From contig CAJTOK010000061.1 of the NCBI GenBank assembly GCA_910577825.1, positions 1 to 14,723 on the forward strand: a stretch of DNA of 14,723 bases, given 5' to 3'. Shown here piece by piece: positions 14,681-14,723 of this stretch (position 1 is the stretch's first letter; each line of letters starts with the position of its first letter). The notes beneath the pieces are model-generated. The model saw nothing but the letters and a program-made list of their open reading frames with translations, was not told the DNA's origin and did not search any database. Origin of the DNA: an uncultured Lachnospiraceae bacterium (GTDB lineage Bacteria > Bacillota > Clostridia > Lachnospirales > Lachnospiraceae). The position numbers and the translations under genes were made by a program.

Positions 14681-14723
14681 CCTCCCCCACCTAAAGAGGT
14701 GAGGGCTTCCTTTAGCATAAAGC
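14677..14723 (-). mobile_element. Right end of an IS200/IS605 (TnpB) element, partial
   Basis: Read on the minus strand the end is AAGGAAGCCCTCACCT, CTTT, AGGTGGGGG and then AGGATGTCA, where it meets the ROK gene. The nine-base-pair stem is 14684-14692 with 14697-14705; its one non-Watson-Crick pair is G-T on the minus strand but C-A on the plus strand. A second small stem, CTTTA/TAAAG, lies at 14710-14722. Known TnpB elements of this family end in this kind of hairpin (GAAGCCC-stem-TTTAG-stem-GGGAGG-TCA), which is also the 3' scaffold of the reRNA/omega RNA. If so, tnpB lies to the right, off the window, transcribed leftward. The guide segment would be the ROK sequence beginning CAATATTCCAACAACATACA. 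The exact border, within about 14676-14680, is inferred. Confidence 0.6.

Noticed and set aside
58..14705. The two end hairpins as the two ends of one composite transposon spanning the window
   Set aside because: They have the same orientation but different stem sequences. At the left the neighbouring truncated gene fits a serine-recombinase junction, so two separate events are more likely.
1..14723. CRISPR arrays, tRNA or rRNA genes, riboswitches
   Set aside because: No regularly spaced repeats, cloverleaf or rRNA-like stretches were seen. The only gene-poor stretch over 300 bases (4523-4908) contains the frame-shifted tail and the DUF255 leader, not a recognisable riboswitch.

Overview
The window looks like chromosome of a low-GC, Gram-positive, anaerobic member of the Clostridia, most likely a Lachnospiraceae-type gut bacterium. 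This is inference from several things together: AT-rich intergenic DNA, strong GGAGG-type ribosome binding sites, sigma-A promoters, a spore-cortex-lysin-like gene, a flavodiiron protein, large hybrid kinases, and an AAA/PD-(D/E)XK protein of the kind that is abundant in gut anaerobes. No marker gene fixes the genus.

Layout. All genes run on the minus strand except the first, a large serine recombinase at 105-1703. Both ends of the window carry mobile DNA. At the left, positions 58-95 hold a GC-rich hairpin of the IS200/IS605 (TnpB element) type, then the recombinase, then a junction near 1755 where a LysM/GH18 spore-cortex hydrolase gene (1737-2480) loses its C-terminal third. The recombinase is probably the integrase of an element that integrated into this gene and continues off the left edge. 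At the right, positions 14677-14723 hold a related hairpin, and the ROK sugar kinase beside it (14015-14680) lacks its N-terminal ATP-binding third.

Between these lie a DUF255/YyaL (SPATA20-like) thioredoxin-fold protein (2549-4522), an unrecognised membrane protein with an apparent out-of-frame tail (4676-5397), a signalling block (5415-10730), a flavodiiron protein fprA (10913-12070) and an AAA/PD-(D/E)XK protein (12137-13825).

How the genes work together. The signalling block is transcribed leftward from a near-consensus promoter at 10783-10811. It encodes a single Hpt protein, a REC-HD-GYP cyclic-di-GMP phosphodiesterase, a membrane Cache-like hybrid kinase with two receiver domains, and, after an intrinsic terminator at 6616-6649, a soluble kinase-receiver protein. 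Together they contain every part of a His-Asp-His-Asp phosphorelay ending in a c-di-GMP hydrolase. fprA is a separate unit with its own consensus promoter (12113-12140) and intrinsic terminator (10852-10875). The two mobile-element junctions and the frame-broken tail are the most unusual parts; the genes in between are ordinary chromosomal genes. I saw no CRISPR array, tRNA or rRNA gene.
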